This document shows positions 36,401-43,865 of a DNA stretch of 64,000 nucleotides, piece after piece; position 1 is the stretch's first letter, and each line of letters starts with the position of its first letter. A program made the translations under genes and the position numbers. This DNA is from Streptomyces anulatus (lineage in GTDB: Bacteria > Actinomycetota > Actinomycetes > Streptomycetales > Streptomycetaceae), in contig NZ_BMVK01000023.1 of the NCBI RefSeq assembly GCF_014650675.1, forward strand, positions 46,204 to 110,203, read 5' to 3'. Below the pieces are notes generated by a model. That model was not told the DNA's origin and did not search any database. It was given only the letters and a program-made list of their open reading frames with translations.

Positions 36401-36896
36401 CGACGCCAAGCACCTGCGCGCGATGCACCCCGGACAGCGCGTCCTCGTCGCCGGCGTCCGCGCCTCCACCCAGACCCCGCCCACCGCGTCGGGGAAGCGC
36501 ATCATCTTCGTCACCCTCGAAGACGGCTCCGGACTCGTCGACCTCGCCTTCTTCGAGGACTCCCACGAACGGTGCGCCCACACCGTCTTCCACCACGGCC
36601 TGCTCCTCGTCCGCGGCACCGTCGAAGCCCGCGGCCCCCGGCGCACCGTGGTCGGCGAGATGGCCTGGGACCTCGACGAACTCGCCACCGCCCGCGCCAC
36701 GCACGGACCCCAGGCCGTCCTCGACCTCCTCGGCCAGGCCCCCGCGCCCACACCCGCCCAGCCCGGCCCCGGGCGGACGATCCCCGACGGCACCGCGGGC
36801 GCCCGCCTGCACCCCTGGAGCGACCTCCAGCCCGCCGGGACCCGGTCGGCCGACCTCACCCGCTTCGGGCACAAGAGCCAAGGGAGCGCCGGATGA
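33450..36896 (+). CDS. dnaE2: error-prone DNA polymerase III alpha subunit DnaE2 (ImuC)
   Basis: 1,148 residues; ATG with GGAGG at good distance. An N-terminal PHP domain (HLHVSSGFSARYGASHP) lacks the full set of metal-binding histidines. The C-family polymerase palm carries PDIDIDVESARR, and a later segment LLKLDVLG provides the third acidic residue. Then helix-hairpin-helix and an OB domain (VLVAGVRAS). The DnaE2 group carries out translesion synthesis and causes damage-induced mutation. It overlaps the next gene by 4 bp, which encodes a Y-family-like partner, as in ImuB-DnaE2 mutasomes. A LexA-like box upstream suggests SOS control. Confidence 0.93.
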   Translation: MRGDVPHLHVSSGFSARYGASHPRDLIARAAERGIGTVALTDRDMVTGTVRFAKAAAAAGVKPVFGVDLGVAPHVPPAEVRRRTPVRGGAHVAEAPFRATFLARNAQGWARLCRMVSAAHAEAFPAGGPPTASWEMLAQYADDGLMVLLGPASEPLRALAAGRADVAERLLAPWQRVVGGGLRLEVVCWGLSGTGPGSVRLAAHTMALADRLGIPAVLTNAVRYADAVQHRVADVLDAARLLRPVDRRRLDCGERWLKDGPAMTEIAGRVAAAAGADPSRAVKLIADTIAVADACEVDPVRDLGLGVPHFPEPSVVGAEPGPDGAMRLLRQRCESGMTARGLDRDRRAMEQLDYELGTIGRLHYEPYFLAVAQVVADVRDMGIRVAARGSGAGSMVNHSLFVATANPLQHHLLFERFLSERRSSLPDIDIDVESARRLEVYDRIIDRFGRERVAVTGMPETYRARHALRDTGLALGIGPATVDRIAKSFPHIRACDIRSALTELPELRELAAEAGRYGPLWELAEGLDALPRGIAMHPCGVILSNTTLLDRLPVQPTPGGEYPMVQADKEDVEDMGLLKLDVLGVRMQSAMAHAVTEIRRTTGRAIDLDNPDHVPLDDRFAFALIQNSDTVGMFQLESPGQQDLVGRLQPRDPQDVIADISLFRPGPVQGGMPALYIAARRGATPTYPHPDLEPVLRDTYGVTIWHEQIIDILAVMTGCDRALAEVARRALSNEQRLPKVEAWFRQLAGARGYSPTVLDDVWDIVASFGSYGFCRAHAVAFAVPALQSAWLKAHHPAALYAGLLEHDPGMWPARVIVADARRHDVPVLPVDINTSKAQYAVERTGSGWGVRISLSTVHGISDDEVTRITEGQPYTSLQDFYARAHPKLPTVERLISIGALDPLKGSSTRRDLLLQATELHRQARTRPGPGQIPLATTSHTAGSSRLREMTARERLDAELGVLKIDVSRHLMEDHHRLLREIGATDAKHLRAMHPGQRVLVAGVRASTQTPPTASGKRIIFVTLEDGSGLVDLAFFEDSHERCAHTVFHHGLLLVRGTVEARGPRRTVVGEMAWDLDELATARATHGPQAVLDLLGQAPAPTPAQPGPGRTIPDGTAGARLHPWSDLQPAGTRSADLTRFGHKSQGSAG

Positions 36897-37912
36897 ATGC
36901 GAAACCCGCCTCCCCGCGACGGACCCGCGCGATCCTGCGGATCCACTTCCATCCCGCCGAGCGGAGCGAAGAGCTGTACGGACAGCTGCTCATCGTCCTC
37001 GACGGGATCAGCTCCCGCGTCGAACCCCTGCCCGCCGACTGGTCCGCCTGCGTCGACCTCACCGGCGCCCTCACGTACTGGGGCCGCGACGTCGAGGGCC
37101 TGGTCGCCGTGCTCCGCCTGCGCCTGCTCGCGCTCCACGGCGTCCAAAGCTCAGCCGGTGCCGGCCCCACGCGCTCCATCGCGGCCATGGCCGCGGACGT
37201 CACCCCGCCCGGCGCCGCCACGGTGATCCGCGACGACCCGTACGAGATCGCCGCGTTCCTCCGCACCAAGCCGACCGCCGCCCTGCCGGGCATCGGACCC
37301 AAGACCGCCCGGACGCTCGCCCGCTACGGCATCACCACCGTCGCCGACATTGCCGACACCCAGCTCCCCACCCTTCAGCGCATCCTCGGGACCGGGGCCG
37401 CACGCCAGGCCCACGAGCTTGCGCACGGCATCGACGAGCGCCCCGTCGTCCCGGGCGCCGCACCCAAGGCCATGAGCGTCGGCCACCGCTTCGACCGCGA
37501 CGAACTCGACCCCGACCAGCACCACCGAACCGTCCTCCGCCTCGTCCAGGAGCTCGGCGCCCGGCTGCGCACCAGCGGCGAGATCACCCAGGCGCTCACG
37601 CTCACCGTCACCTACGCCGACCGCACCCAGACCACCCGCAGCCGCACCCTCACCGAGGCGACCGCCCACACCCCCGCCCTGGCCACCACCGCCCGCGAAC
37701 TCCTCACCAGCCTCGGCCTCCAACGCGCCCGCGTCCGCACACTCGCCCTGCGAGCAGAACGCCTGCGGCCCGCCGAGGACTCAGCCCACCAGCTCACCTT
37801 CGACCACCGTGACGAGAAGCTCCGCCACCTTGAAGCTGCACTCGACAGAACCGCAATCCGCTACGGCCCCGGCATCACCGGAGCCGCATCGGCCTTCCCC
37901 CGGACCGGGTGA
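36893..37912 (+). CDS. Y-family polymerase-like protein, ImuB-type accessory
   Basis: 339 residues; the ATG overlaps the dnaE2 stop (ATGA). A shortened palm region (CVDLTGALTYWGR corresponds to the Y-family strand after the SxDE motif), then the helix-hairpin-helix LPGIGPKTARTLARYGI, then a little-finger domain (MSVGHRFDRDELD). The N-terminal DxD strand and the SxDE catalytic pair are missing, so it should not polymerise. In the ImuA-ImuB-DnaE2 system the Y-family partner is also inactive and links DnaE2 to the clamp. No obvious beta-clamp pentapeptide was found, and no imuA is next to it. Confidence 0.82.
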   Translation: MNAKPASPRRTRAILRIHFHPAERSEELYGQLLIVLDGISSRVEPLPADWSACVDLTGALTYWGRDVEGLVAVLRLRLLALHGVQSSAGAGPTRSIAAMAADVTPPGAATVIRDDPYEIAAFLRTKPTAALPGIGPKTARTLARYGITTVADIADTQLPTLQRILGTGAARQAHELAHGIDERPVVPGAAPKAMSVGHRFDRDELDPDQHHRTVLRLVQELGARLRTSGEITQALTLTVTYADRTQTTRSRTLTEATAHTPALATTARELLTSLGLQRARVRTLALRAERLRPAEDSAHQLTFDHRDEKLRHLEAALDRTAIRYGPGITGAASAFPRTG

Positions 37913-38169
37913 ACTGCAGTCTCCGAAGGCGCGCCATGGCCACCGGAGTCAGACGGCCGGCCGCGCGCGGGTGAGCGGGGCCACCGGACGGTGAAGCGGC
38001 TCGCCGCGTCCAGCACAGACCACCATGCATGTGGCACCGCGGATCACCCTGCCGAGTTTCCCGGCGGCACCGACAGCACTCAATCTCACGAACTTGCTCA
38101 GATTTCGTGAAAACCTCACCTCCTCACCAAAGATGGCTAGTCTGGTGGAACCAATGAAGGGGGTTTCAC

Positions 38170-38694
38170 ATGTCGGAAACTGAGGGCACGCCGCGGGCCC
38201 TGCGCATCGGCTTCGAGTTCCATGTCCCGCGGGCGGTACGGCGCAACATCCACGGCGCCAGGGTGGACCGGGCGCTGGACACGATCACCGAGCGGGTCCT
38301 GGGGCTGGTCGCGGAAGACTTCCCGGCGGCGGGGAAGGCTTTCGTCCGCGGGGAGTGGGTGTACCCGTGGACCGACCGGCGCCAGGAGTACCTCCTTGCC
38401 GACGGCAAGGCCGAGCTGGTGCCTGATGAGGACACCGTCGACGAGGTGGGGCCCGGTACTCCGAAGGCGATGCGGATCAGCTTCGAGTTCGAGGTCCCCA
38501 CCGGCTTCCGGAGTATCCGCGCGACCGAGTTCAACCGGGTCCTGGACGCGATAGCGGAGCGGGTCCTGGGCCTGGTCGAGGGCCTGTTTCCGTGGGCTTC
38601 CAAGGCCGTGGTCCGCAAGGAATGGCTCTACAACTGGACCGACGGCCGTTACGAACGCCCCCTCGCGCCGAATGAGTTCAACACCCCCGGGTAG
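38170..38694 (+). CDS. hypothetical protein of two duplicated halves
   Basis: 174 residues; the start has AAGGGGG 7 nt upstream. Residues about 9-77 and 98-166 are clearly homologous to each other: LRIGFEFHVP against MRISFEFEVP, ITERVLGLVAEDFP against IAERVLGLVEGLFP, and WVYPWTDRR against WLYNWTDGR. The link between them is acidic. I do not recognise the family. The duplicated unit of about 70 residues looks like an alpha/beta domain. An IS5-family element begins 8 bp after the stop. Confidence 0.8.
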   Translation: MSETEGTPRALRIGFEFHVPRAVRRNIHGARVDRALDTITERVLGLVAEDFPAAGKAFVRGEWVYPWTDRRQEYLLADGKAELVPDEDTVDEVGPGTPKAMRISFEFEVPTGFRSIRATEFNRVLDAIAERVLGLVEGLFPWASKAVVRKEWLYNWTDGRYERPLAPNEFNTPG

Positions 38695-38764
38695 AGCCCT
38701 AACTGATCGTTTCAAAATGAGTTGAGCCCACGATCTTGCGCCTGGTGATCTTGATCGGCAGGCT

Positions 38765-39594
38765 GTGCGGGTGCGTGCTGATCTTGTTCCAGATGGTCTT
38801 TGGGAGCGCGTGGCTCCGCTGCTGCCGCCCGTCGCCGAGCGTCGTCATCGATACCCCGGACGTCTGCGCGTGCCGGACCGGGCGGCGCTCGCGGGTGTGA
38901 TGTACGTACTGCGGACTGGTGTGGCCTGGCGGGACGTTCCGGCCGAGACTGTGGGCTGCTCCGGAGTGACGGCGTGGCGTCGGCTGCGGGACTGGACCGA
39001 GGCTGGCGTGTGGCCCCGCCTGCACGCCGCTCTGCTGGCTGAGTTGCGGCAAGCGGACCTGCTGGACCTGGACGACTGCGCCATCGACGGCTCACATGTC
39101 CGGGCCCTCAGGGGGGGGATCACGTCGGCCCTTCGCCTGTCGATCGCGCCCGCCCCGGCTCCAAGCACCATGTGATCGTCGACCGCCACGGCACCCCGCT
39201 GGCCGTCACTCTCACCGGCGGAAACCGTCACGACGTCACTCAGCTGCTGCCGCTGCTGGACGCAGTCCCACCGATCCGCGGCCTGCGGGGACGCCCACGA
39301 CGCAAGCCCCAACGCCTATACGCCGACCGGGGTTACGACTACGACAAGTACCGCCGCCGGCTGTGGAAGCGCGGGATCAAGCCGATGATCGCCCGACGCG
39401 GCGTCGCCCACGGTTCTGGGTTGGGCAAGGTGCGTTGGGTGGTCGAGCGCGCATTCGCCTGGCTGCACCAGTTCAAACGGCTCCGCATCCGCTACGAGCG
39501 ACGCGCCGACCTCCATCAGGGCTTTCTCGAACTGGCCTGCAGCGTGATCTGCCTACGAAGACTCCAGCAGAGTCGCCGCTCGCCGGGTCAGTAG
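38765..39594 (+). CDS. IS5-family transposase, two frames joined by a frameshift
   Basis: The first frame (38765-39175) encodes the N-terminal domain LVPDGLWERVAPLLPP and the first catalytic Asp in CAIDGSHVRAL. The second (39172-39594) holds the rest: LYADRGYD with the second Asp, and VERAFAWLHQFKRL with the Glu. A run of eight G at 39111-39118 sits just before the point where reading must shift by -1. This is the arrangement of the IS427 group, where ribosomal or transcriptional slippage makes the full DDE transposase of about 275 residues. Copy 2 has the same layout. Confidence 0.88.
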
Positions 39595-39947
39595 CGGAGG
39601 CGGGCCTCAGCCCCGTCGATGCGCAGCGTGCAGTTCTTGAAGACCTGCAGCAAAGGTTGCCCGCCGCCGACCGGTGCCAGCGTGAGCTCCAGGTCCCTCA
39701 GCGGCTTCACCACGGCGACGGTGCGAGAGCCGTCTGGGTCCGGGCCCCTGAGAGCCGCCCATGCCTCGAACAAGGCCCTCACGCTCTCCCAGCCTGGCCC
39801 CGGAGTGAAGCGCGCCAGGAAGAACGGCTGGTCACAGCCGTACTCGCTGAGCTCACCGAGCAAGAAGTTCCCCTGCAAGAGCTGCCACTGCGTCACGACT
39901 CGCCCCATTCTCGACCGCCCAGTCGAAGTCGCATCTTCGCAGTGCAC
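39588..39947 (-). CDS. passenger gene inside the IS5-family element, unknown function
   Basis: It runs opposite to the transposase and ends inside the transposase stop region (7-bp overlap); its start lies about 16 bp from the right terminal repeat. The product has up to 119 residues; GTG at 39896 (VTQWQLLQGN) may be the true start. The segments FLLGELSEYGCDQPFFLARFTPGPGWESVRALFEAW and LRIDGAEARLRY resemble a Streptomyces family of small proteins with a conserved phenylalanine-glycine-proline core, but I cannot name it. Copy 2 of the element lacks it. Confidence 0.65.
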   Translation of the reverse strand: MHCEDATSTGRSRMGRVVTQWQLLQGNFLLGELSEYGCDQPFFLARFTPGPGWESVRALFEAWAALRGPDPDGSRTVAVVKPLRDLELTLAPVGGGQPLLQVFKNCTLRIDGAEARLRY

Positions 39948-40189
39948 AACTGTCTGGCCAAGTCATTCTGAAACGATCAGTAAGGCGTGGGCTGCGCCGT
40001 GTTTGCCGCCGGTGCGACCGCCCTCCACGTCCCCAGAGGCCTTCCCTGCCCTTCTTCTTCCGGTTGGCGGCCCGTTCCTTCATCTCCAGGATGACTGCCA
40101 GGATACGGCGTTTGCGCGATGGCTATAATCGCCTGGTCGAAATCAACCCGGGTGCGAGCCGGGAACCGGGGTAGCGCGCCGCGTTCCGC

Positions 40190-40579
40190 CTACCGCGAGG
40201 CTTCTTCCAGCCTCTGCACCTCCGGAGGAAGCTCCGTCCCGTCGTAGGACACGAAGATCTCCACGTCGTCCGGATCGTCGCCCACCGCGATCGCCACGTC
40301 CGCCGTGACGCCCTTCACCTCGTAGGCCGCCTTGTCCGGCCCTCTTTTCTCCCCGTCCGCCCCGTGCTGATCGCACGCGGGCTGGACGGCTGTGCCGACA
40401 CGCCTACCGGCTTCGACGGGGAAATCCCCGACGTCCCGGTACTCCCTGCCCTCGAAGGTGAAGAACCGGGCGCAGGACGACGACTTCTGCGTACTCGTCC
40501 CGCCGTCGGATCCGCAAGCGGTGGCGCCGTATAGGACAAGCGCGACCATCAGCGTGCGCACGCAGTGCTTGGCGAACAT
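40190..40579 (-). CDS. small lipoprotein, DUF6281-like
   Basis: The ATG at 40579 has an ideal GGAGG at 6 nt, so the longer open frame upstream is rejected. 129 residues: a basic start (MFAKHCVRTL), a hydrophobic run and a cysteine in GATACGSDGG as lipobox. The mature part (CARFFTFEGREYRDVGDFPV, then VQPACDQHG, with two conserved cysteines) resembles the Streptomyces DUF6281 family, function unknown. It is the main gene between the two IS copies. Confidence 0.8.
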   Translation of the reverse strand: MFAKHCVRTLMVALVLYGATACGSDGGTSTQKSSSCARFFTFEGREYRDVGDFPVEAGRRVGTAVQPACDQHGADGEKRGPDKAAYEVKGVTADVAIAVGDDPDDVEIFVSYDGTELPPEVQRLEEASR

Positions 40580-41354
40580 CGTTCTGCCTCCTAAACGAAT
40601 CTTTCCTGAGCGGCTGACAGCCTGGCAGGTCTGGAAGTTGTGCCAGGACGCCGCAGCCAAGGCCAGCTCGCGCCGGGTGAAGCGGACAGCGACGCACTCG
40701 ACAGCGCGTCCGCCGTGTTGAGGCTCGTCGGGCCGCAGCGTTACTTCTTCCTCGACGGCCGCACCGGCATGACGCCCTGCTCGGGCAGTGACTGCTCGAA
40801 GGTCTTCCAGGGAACGTCCTTGTCGCTGACCAGGAGCAGGCCAGATCTTTCGTGCACCAGCATCGCGGGCCTCGCGTACGTCGTCGGTCATGGATCCTCT
40901 TCGTTGAGGCTGGATGGTTCCGGCTTTGAGGTGCCGTCACGGATCACTCAACCGGCCGAATCCGCCGAACGCGCATGCGCACCCGCACGAATATTACGTT
41001 CAGAGATCAACTAACCCCGGAGTGTAGTGATGTTACGCGTGGTGCATGGGTTCTGACCTGGGGTAACAGTGGGCTTCGCGTGACATGTCGTCGACAGGGG
41101 GATCCGTGGAGCGTGATGATCCTCACGTTTCCTTCGCCGCCCGCCGAACGGCCTGCCGACACGAACGAGTGAAAACGGCCAACCCACCTGCGGCGGAGAC
41201 CCCTTGACGGTTGGTTCGGCCCTCGGCGGCGCAGACGGTGCCGGCCAGCCCGGCGTCGGCTGCGCGGAGGCCCGTACCTTCCCGCCCGCGGCTGCCGCCA
41301 GGCGAGCCGGCCTTCTTCGCGCGAGCCGACACGTGGATGCGACCTCAGGTGCTC
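40580..41354. other. intergenic stretch with one possible 40-aa remnant
   Basis: No convincing full gene. On the minus strand, 40741-40863 encodes MLVHERSGLLLVSDKDVPW and a basic end, which looks like the C-terminus of some larger protein or a tiny gene without a good ribosome site. The part at 40980-41060 is unusually AT-rich for this DNA and could hold promoters. The rest shows only chance frames. Confidence 0.5.
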
Positions 41355-41394
41355 GCGGAATCCGTCGGCGCGGATCGGTGCCGACGGATTCCGC
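41355..41394. terminator. 15-bp perfect hairpin next to IS copy 2
   Basis: The arms 41355-41369 and 41380-41394 pair perfectly over a 10-nt loop, with a further short outer pairing (CCTCAG/CTGAGG at 41344 and 41397). It lies 18 bp outside the IS end. It could stop transcripts leaving the transposase or be a remnant of another element. Confidence 0.6.
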
Positions 41395-41411
41395 CCCTGA
41401 GGGCGCGGCTT

Positions 41412-42300
41412 ACTGATCGTTTCAGGATGAGGTTCGCAGGCGGCGGAGGCAGATGAGGCTGCAGGCCAGTTCGAGCAGGCCCTGGTGGAGATCGGCGCGC
41501 CGTTCGTAGCGGGTGCGGAGCCGTTTGAACTGGTGCAGCCAGGCGAAGGCGCGCTCGACGACCCAGCGCACCTTGCCCAGTCCGGAACCATGGGCGACTC
41601 CGCGTCGTGCGATCAGCGGCTTGATGCCACGCTTCCACAGCAGGCGGCGGTACTTGTCGAAGTCGTAGCCCCGGTCCGCGTACAGGCGGCGGGGTTTACG
41701 GCGGGGGCGTCCCCGCAGTCCCCGGATCGGCGGGACGGCGTCGAGCAGGGGCAGGAGCTGGGTGACGTCGTGCCGGTTGCCGCCGGTCAGCGTCACGGCG
41801 AGCGGGGTTCCGTGGCGGTCGACGATCAGGTGGTGCTTGGAGCCGGGGCGGGCGCGGTCGACGGGTGAGGGGCCGACGTGATCCCCCCTTTGAGGGCGCG
41901 GACGTTAGATCCGTCCACGGCGCAGTCGTCCAGGTCCAGCAGGTCGGCGCGGCGAAGCTCGGCCAGCAGGGCGGCGTGCAGGCGTGGCCAGACACCGGCC
42001 TCGGTCCAGTCCCGCAGCCGGCGCCAGGCCGTCACCCCGGAGCAGCCCACGGTCTCGGCGGGGACGTCACGCCATGCGACACCGGTCCGCAGCACGTACA
42101 GGACGCCGGCGAGTGCCGTTCGGTCGGGAACCCGCAGCCGCCCGGGGTAGCGGCGGCGCCGCTCGGGAGCGGACGGCAGCAGCGGGGCTACCCGTTTCCA
42201 CAGGTCGTCAGGAACAAGATCAGCACGCACTCCGGACACCCTGCCGACCAAGATCGCCGAGCACAAGACCTGCGGCTTAACTCATTCTGAAACGATCAGT
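41412..42300 (-). mobile_element. IS5-family insertion sequence, copy 2
   Basis: The terminal repeats ACTGATCGTTTCAGGATGA (41412) and TCATTCTGAAACGATCAGT (ending 42300) are inverted with one mismatch. It is 889 bp and fully occupied by the transposase. Both ends are flanked by TA if the first A of the repeat is counted as target, compatible with a 2-bp duplication. It lies inverted relative to copy 1 and is closely similar over the transposase. Confidence 0.88.
41422..42266 (-). CDS. IS5-family transposase, two frames joined by a frameshift
   Basis: The upstream frame (42266-41826) carries LVPDDLWKRVAPLLPS and the first Asp in CAVDGSNVRAL; the downstream frame (ending at 41422) has LYADRGYD and VERAFAWLHQFKRL. 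The slippery run before the switch is AAAGGGGGG in the coding direction. The upstream start is uncertain: a GTG within SGVRADLVP would match copy 1. Both copies keep the full DDE set if the shift occurs, so this element may be active. Confidence 0.88.
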
Positions 42301-42670
42301 AAGGCGGGTGTCGCGGGTTCCACCCGGTGGGTTCCACTCCCCTACGCGTCACCCTGTTCTGTCTCCATTCCCGGTGGCCGACCCCTTGACCAGGTTCGGC
42401 TCCGCGCGGACCGCCACACCGCACCGGGCGACACCGACGTGGAGCGCCCGGTGCGCCGGGAAAGGATCAACTGGCGCACCATCCGCTCCGGGACCGCACC
42501 GCAGCCGCGAGGCCGGTCACTGAGTGGACCCGGTGGCGCGCCCGGTGCGGTGGCGCGCACCGACGGCGCCCCATGCCCACTCCACCGAGTGGAGTCCACC
42601 GTCCGGGAGTGGACGCCATCGATGGGAGCGGGCCGCGTATCCACCCGGTGCGTTTCTCCTTGACCTCAGC
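42301..42670. other. gene-free stretch rich in inverted repeats
   Basis: No supported gene. Several short palindromes cluster here: GGTGCGCC/GGCGCACC at 42450-42480, ACTCCAC/GTGGAGT near 42581-42598, and the large one at 42643-42696. Many short pieces related to GCACCGGG recur. It could be a plasmid-like control or transfer region, or stacked terminators. Confidence 0.5.
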
Positions 42671-42696
42671 TCAGGTCAAGGAGAAACGCACCGGGT
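42643..42696. repeat. 24-bp perfect inverted repeat with 6-nt loop
   Basis: The arms 42643-42666 and 42673-42696 are exact complements. The right arm encodes the last residues (PVRFSLT) and the stop of the minus-strand gene that ends at 42671. A terminator is the simplest role, but the length and perfection are unusual, and it overlaps coding sequence. Confidence 0.85.
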
Positions 42697-43111
42697 ACGC
42701 CGGAGCCAGATGTTCGTCGCGCATCGTCTCCAGAGTGGCGCGGGTGTCTCCGCGGTGGCCGGGGTCGGGGACGACGTTCTCGACGAAGCGGATGATGCTG
42801 CGGGCAATGCCGGGCACCGCCGTGGTGGGCGAGTCGCGCGCCCAGTCCCGCAGCGCGGACAGCAGCACGCACCCGACCTCGTCCAGCGCGAAGGAGTCCG
42901 CGCACGGATCGGTGGTCGCCTCGTCGACGGCCGTGACGGGCCAGATGATGTCCTCGGCCAGCCGCAGCAGGACGAACACCAGCTCCGGGCCCGCTTCCGC
43001 CCGCCCGGCGACAGCGGCGCCGCCACCCATCCGGAGCGCCAGGAGGTAGTCGAAGCCGCGCTCCACCTGCTCCGGGGTGAGCGGCGTACGGGGCGGGATC
43101 AGGTACGGCAT
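42671..43111 (-). CDS. hypothetical protein, 146 aa
   Basis: The ATG at 43111 has GGAGG at 5 nt, so the frame upstream is not used. The protein starts MPYLIPPRTPLTPEQVERGFDYL and is mainly helical (GPELVFVLLRLAEDIIW, LDEVGCVLLSALRDWA, VPGIARSIIRFVENVV). Soluble, no signal peptide. Not recognised. Its C-terminal codons form one arm of a large palindrome. Helical proteins of this size are frequent in Streptomyces mobile regions. Confidence 0.75.
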   Translation of the reverse strand: MPYLIPPRTPLTPEQVERGFDYLLALRMGGGAAVAGRAEAGPELVFVLLRLAEDIIWPVTAVDEATTDPCADSFALDEVGCVLLSALRDWARDSPTTAVPGIARSIIRFVENVVPDPGHRGDTRATLETMRDEHLAPAYPVRFSLT

Positions 43112-43315
43112 GGTGGCCTCCTCGGGGATGGCCACCGTGCGGATCACGACGACTCCCGACAGCCTCGAACGCCACCCCTGTGGACAGCGGCCGAAGATTT
43201 CGGCGTGCCCATGGGGAGAGACGGCCCGGTCGCAACCGCCCCCGGACGGGGGGCGACTCGTACGCGGAACAACGCCACCGCCCCGGTGCCCCGCTCCGAG
43301 GCCGGATCGCGGAAA

Positions 43316-43342
43316 GGCCGGGCGGGGAAACCCCGCCCGGCC
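43316..43342 (-). terminator. 12-bp hairpin with T tract
   Basis: The arms 43316-43327 and 43331-43342 pair perfectly with a 3-nt loop. In the minus direction TTTCC follows. It begins 5 bp after the stop of the gene ending at 43347, so it is that gene's rho-independent terminator. Confidence 0.85.
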
Positions 43343-43346
43343 TCGG

Positions 43347-43865
43347 CTACCCCTGCCACAGCCCCCTGACGAAGCTCCCCAGCGTTCTGACCCAGTCGGG
43401 CGGGTCGGCGAGGAACTCTTCCGTCAGACGGGCCAGGAACGTCCGCGACGCGCCCTGGGCCGCGCCCTGGGCAACGCCTTGGACTATCGCGGCGGGCACC
43501 CCGGCGCCAATGGCCGCCTGCCGCACGGCGGGCGCGGGGTCCGCCGGCTGGACCGGTACGGCATCGGACGGCGGCTGGGCGGGCACCGATGTGGACGGCT
43601 GGGCGGGGTTGGGAACGTTGTCCCGGGTCATGATGCTGCTCCCTTGAGCAGGAGGGTCGAGGACGGCGGACACCTGCGTGGTGTCGTCCGCGGGGGTGTG
43701 TGCCGCGCGGTCGGCGGTCCTGCTGCTGCTCTCTGCGTGAGAGCGTCCCTGTGGGGTCTCGACCCGGGCCCAGGGTGGCGTTGCGACCAGCGTAGGACCG
43801 GTCGTCTCGTTCAGCGTAGGCCCGGTCGGCTCGTTCACTGCCCCGGGTGCCTGGTGGGTGCTCAT
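43347..43865 (-). CDS. hypothetical proline/alanine-rich protein
   Basis: The ATG at 43865 has GGAGG at 9 nt and gives about 172 residues. An internal ATG at 43631 with AGGGAG is also credible and gives about 94. The N-terminal half is disordered, with repeats of TGPTL. The C-terminal half is ordered and amphipathic: AAIGAGVPAAIVQGVAQGAAQGASRTFLARLTEEFL, then WVRTLGSFVRGLW. It may be a small structural or membrane-associated protein; function unknown. A terminator hairpin follows. Confidence 0.65.
   Translation of the reverse strand: MSTHQAPGAVNEPTGPTLNETTGPTLVATPPWARVETPQGRSHAESSSRTADRAAHTPADDTTQVSAVLDPPAQGSSIMTRDNVPNPAQPSTSVPAQPPSDAVPVQPADPAPAVRQAAIGAGVPAAIVQGVAQGAAQGASRTFLARLTEEFLADPPDWVRTLGSFVRGLWQG

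Larger units (their letters stand above)
38702..39981 (+). mobile_element. IS5-family insertion sequence, copy 1, with extra gene
   Basis: The terminal inverted repeats are ACTGATCGTTTCAAAATGA at 38702 and its near-complement ending at 39981 (one mismatch). Inside are a two-frame transposase and, beyond it, about 380 bp not present in the shorter copy at 41412-42300. The element is 1,280 bp against 889 bp for copy 2. The two copies lie in opposite directions. Target duplication is not clear at this copy. Confidence 0.85.

Noticed and set aside
33258..36881. 1,207-codon minus-strand frame opposite dnaE2
   Set aside because: It lies wholly opposite dnaE2, which has full domain support; the minus frame has shadow composition and no recognised domain.
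40741..40863. 40-residue minus-strand frame (MLVHERSGLLLVSDKDVPW)
   Set aside because: Too short, weak ribosome site and no partner; mentioned in the intergenic entry only as a possible remnant.
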